DNA from: an uncultured bacterium
GTDB lineage: Bacteria; Planctomycetota; Phycisphaerae; Phycisphaerales; UBA1924
DNA: 6,983 nucleotides
Direction: 5' to 3'
Assembly: GCA_938003595.1 (NCBI GenBank)
Contig: CALKYH010000023.1
Span: forward strand, 1 to 6,983
The notes beneath the pieces were generated by a model. The model worked only from the letters and a program-made list of their open reading frames with translations. It made no database searches and was not told the origin of the DNA. Positions within the stretch are counted from its first letter, which is position 1. Every line of letters begins with the position of its first letter. A program made the position numbers and the translations under genes. Shown here one piece after another: positions 4,993-6,983 of the stretch.

Positions 4993-6963
4993 TTAGACGC
5001 CGACGCCCAGGAGGGAGAGGGCGTTCTCGACGATGTGCTTGTGGGTCAGGCCCAGCATCTGGAGGATCTCGTCGGGCTCGCGGGCGGACTTGGGGATGTT
5101 GCGGACATACATCTGCTTGAGGGTGAAGGCGTCGCCGGACTCGGCGAGGGCGTCGGCGACGGCGGAGCCGAGCGCGGCGCCGTAGTTGTCCTCGATGGTG
5201 AGGACATAGCCGTTGTTCGCGTTGGCCAGGTCGAGCAGGGCCTCGGCGTCGAAGGGGATGGAGTAGGCGTCGACGAGGGTGGCGGTGACGCCGGCGCGGT
5301 CGAGGCCCTCGAGGGCCTTGTTGGCCTCGTGGACCATGTAGCCGGCGGCGACGATGAGGATGTCGCGGCCCTCGTTGAGGACCTCGAAGCCGCCGAGGTT
5401 GAAGACGACATCGTCGGAGTAGAGGAACTCGGTCTCGGGGCGGAGGGTCCGCATGTAGCAGAGGCCTTCGTACTCGGCCATGACGCCGGTGAGGGCGTAG
5501 GCGGCGTAGGCGTCGGCGGGCTGGAGGATGTAGCAGCCGGGGTTGCCGCGGTGGTCCTTGGTGGTGGACAGGGCGCGGAACCAGGCGACATCGGGGAGGG
5601 ACATCTGCGAGGGCCCGTCGGCGGCGAGGGTGACGCCGGCGTGGGAGCCGACGACCTTGAGGTTGGCGCCGGAGTTCATGCCCATCTCGATCTGGTCGTA
5701 CGCGCGGGTGACGAACTTGGCGAAGGTGGAGCAGAAGGGGATCTTGCCGCCGGCGGAGAGGCCGACGCCGACGGAGTACATGTTCTGCTCGGCGATGCGG
5801 CACTCGAAGAAGCGCTGGGCGAGGGCGGAGTCCTTGCGGAAGGCGTCGGCGAAGGTGGAGTTGGAGACATCGGCGTCGAGGACGACGACGCGGTCGTTGA
5901 CATGGCCGAGGGCCTTGAGCGCGACGCCGTAGGCCTTGCGGGTGGCCATGCGACCGGCGTGGAGGACGGACTCCATGTCCAGGCGCTTCATGGTCTGGGT
6001 GAAGGGGGGGAGTTCGCCGATGCGGAACTCCTTGACGGGCGCCTGGGGCGGGGTCTGGATGGTGAAGCGGTCGGTGGTGACGAGGGCGGAGGTGAGCTCG
6101 ATGCGGCGCTCGTCGAGTTCGCGCTTGGCCTTCTCGAGGGCTTCGCCGGTGGCGGGCTTGCCGTGCCAGCCGGCGCCCTGCATGGCGGTGGAGCCCCAGC
6201 CCTTGACGGTGCGGGCGACGATGGCCATGGGCTTCTCGGCGCTCTCGGGCATGGTGCGGAAGGCCTCGAGGGCGGCCTTGATCTCTTCGGGGGCGTGGCC
6301 GTCCACGAGGCGGACGGTGAAGCCGGCGGCTTCGAGCTTGGGGACCATGTGCTCGGGGGCCTGCTGATCGGAGACGCGGTCGGTCTGGCCGTAGCCGTTG
6401 CAGTTGAAGATGGGCAGGACCTTGGTGAGCTTGTGGTCCACGATGTAGTCGAGCGCCTCGGCGATCTGGCCCTCGCGGGACTCGCCGTCGCCGATGATGC
6501 AGTAGATGTGCTTGTCGTAGCCGTCGAGGCGGGCGGCCTCGGCCAGGCCCGCGGCGACGGAGAGACCCTGACCCAGCGAGCCGGTGGCGGCGTCGAAGAA
6601 GGGGAACCCCTCCATGGGGTTCGGGTGGCCGTCGATCTCGGAGTCGGCCTCGCGGAGCGACATGGCGTCATCGATGGTCATGGGGCGGCGGGCGGAGGGA
6701 TCGCGCCCGATGCGGACGCCGAGCTTGGCGCACGCGGCGTAGACGATGGGGACGGCGTGGCCCTCGGAGAGGACAAGGCGGTCGGAGGTGGGGTAGTCCG
6801 GCTGATCGGGAGACCAGCGCATGGTGTGGAACATGAGCACCGTGACGATGTGCCCGAGGGACATCGCGGTGGAGGGGTGTCCGCTGCCTGCGGCGGCGGT
6901 CATGTCCAGGGCGAGCTGGTCGAGTTCGATGGCCTGGGCGTGGACAGCGGCTTCAAAGGACAT
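4993..6963 (-). CDS. tkt: Transketolase, complete
   Basis: Thiamine-diphosphate enzyme of the pentose phosphate pathway that moves two-carbon ketol units between sugar phosphates in the cytoplasm. The 656 residues hold all three domains. The diphosphate-binding domain has SGHPSTAMSLG (27-37, with His29), ATGSLGQGLSVA (126-137) and the metal/cofactor motif GDG (158-160) to Asn189, 30 residues after Asp159, the same spacing as in the human enzyme. WHGKP at 266-270 ends this part. The pyrimidine domain has ATRKAYG (340-346), LDADVSNSTF (362-371), RIAEQNM (389-395, catalytic Glu392), PFCSTFAKF (409-417) and ADGPSQM (448-454). The C-terminal domain runs from about 520, with LTIEDNYGAALGSAV at 588-602. 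The motifs resemble the shorter animal-type transketolase more than the E. coli type. The ATG at 6963 has a strong Shine-Dalgarno site; the stop is TAA. A separate transcription unit with its own terminator. Its symbol is assigned by enzyme activity. Confidence 0.96.
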   Translation of the reverse strand: MSFEAAVHAQAIELDQLALDMTAAAGSGHPSTAMSLGHIVTVLMFHTMRWSPDQPDYPTSDRLVLSEGHAVPIVYAACAKLGVRIGRDPSARRPMTIDDAMSLREADSEIDGHPNPMEGFPFFDAATGSLGQGLSVAAGLAEAARLDGYDKHIYCIIGDGESREGQIAEALDYIVDHKLTKVLPIFNCNGYGQTDRVSDQQAPEHMVPKLEAAGFTVRLVDGHAPEEIKAALEAFRTMPESAEKPMAIVARTVKGWGSTAMQGAGWHGKPATGEALEKAKRELDERRIELTSALVTTDRFTIQTPPQAPVKEFRIGELPPFTQTMKRLDMESVLHAGRMATRKAYGVALKALGHVNDRVVVLDADVSNSTFADAFRKDSALAQRFFECRIAEQNMYSVGVGLSAGGKIPFCSTFAKFVTRAYDQIEMGMNSGANLKVVGSHAGVTLAADGPSQMSLPDVAWFRALSTTKDHRGNPGCYILQPADAYAAYALTGVMAEYEGLCYMRTLRPETEFLYSDDVVFNLGGFEVLNEGRDILIVAAGYMVHEANKALEGLDRAGVTATLVDAYSIPFDAEALLDLANANNGYVLTIEDNYGAALGSAVADALAESGDAFTLKQMYVRNIPKSAREPDEILQMLGLTHKHIVENALSLLGVGV

Positions 6964-6968
6964 GCGCG

Positions 6969-6974
6969 CACCTC
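6969..6974 (-). promoter_or_regulatory. Shine-Dalgarno site for transketolase
   Basis: GAGGTG on the minus strand lies 5 nt before the ATG at 6963. It fixes the start. The promoter must lie beyond the right edge of the window. Confidence 0.75.
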
Positions 6975-6983
6975 GATTGAGGC

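Noticed and set aside
4358..5803. A single 481-codon minus-strand reading frame
   Set aside because: Its first two-thirds is Arg/Pro/His-rich text in a second frame of the transketolase gene and crosses the terminator at 4913-4945. Only the last 149 codons, after a Shine-Dalgarno site, form a real membrane protein.

Overview
The window is GC-rich bacterial chromosome (about 68-80% GC in the lines I counted, except one stretch near 60%). The combination of a two-helix membrane protein with a C-terminal CPxC...CPEC zinc ribbon, a PAPS-type sulfotransferase, a short transketolase that resembles the animal enzyme, and three-hairpin GC-rich intergenic repeats suggests a planctomycete, most likely of the Phycisphaerae type. 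That placement is inferred from gene content; there is no rRNA or other marker here.

Layout, left to right. (1) A family 4 glycosyltransferase on the + strand, cut by the left edge of the window (2-976). It overlaps tail-to-tail by 50 bp with (2) a minus-strand gene for a small zinc-ribbon membrane protein (927-1415). (3) A short divergent promoter region separates this from a PAPS-dependent sulfotransferase (1475-2314), followed after 33 bp by (4) a D-amino-acid oxidase family flavoenzyme (2348-3358). (5) Then comes a 459-bp stretch without a convincing gene (3359-3817). It holds a three-hairpin repeat cassette, a 12-bp direct repeat, alternating CG tracts, and a 52-codon reading frame of uncertain status. 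(6) Two tandem minus-strand genes encode paralogous four-helix membrane proteins of unknown function (3818-4252 and 4358-4807). (7) A clear rho-independent terminator (4913-4945) ends the minus-strand transketolase (4993-6963), which is complete with its Shine-Dalgarno site at the right edge.

How the genes may work together: the glycosyltransferase and sulfotransferase fit assembly and sulfation of a surface or secreted glycan. The oxidase may use D-amino acids released from cell wall. Transketolase is central carbon metabolism (pentose phosphate pathway) and seems an independent unit. No mobile element, CRISPR array, tRNA or defence system was seen.

The points most worth a second look are: three start codons preceded at 9-10 nt by a TANNNT hexamer and lacking a Shine-Dalgarno site, which suggests leaderless transcription; the tandem unknown membrane paralogs in a stretch of different base composition; the three-hairpin cassette; and the eukaryote-like character of the transketolase and the oxidase. 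I found nothing that clearly amounts to a new multi-gene system.
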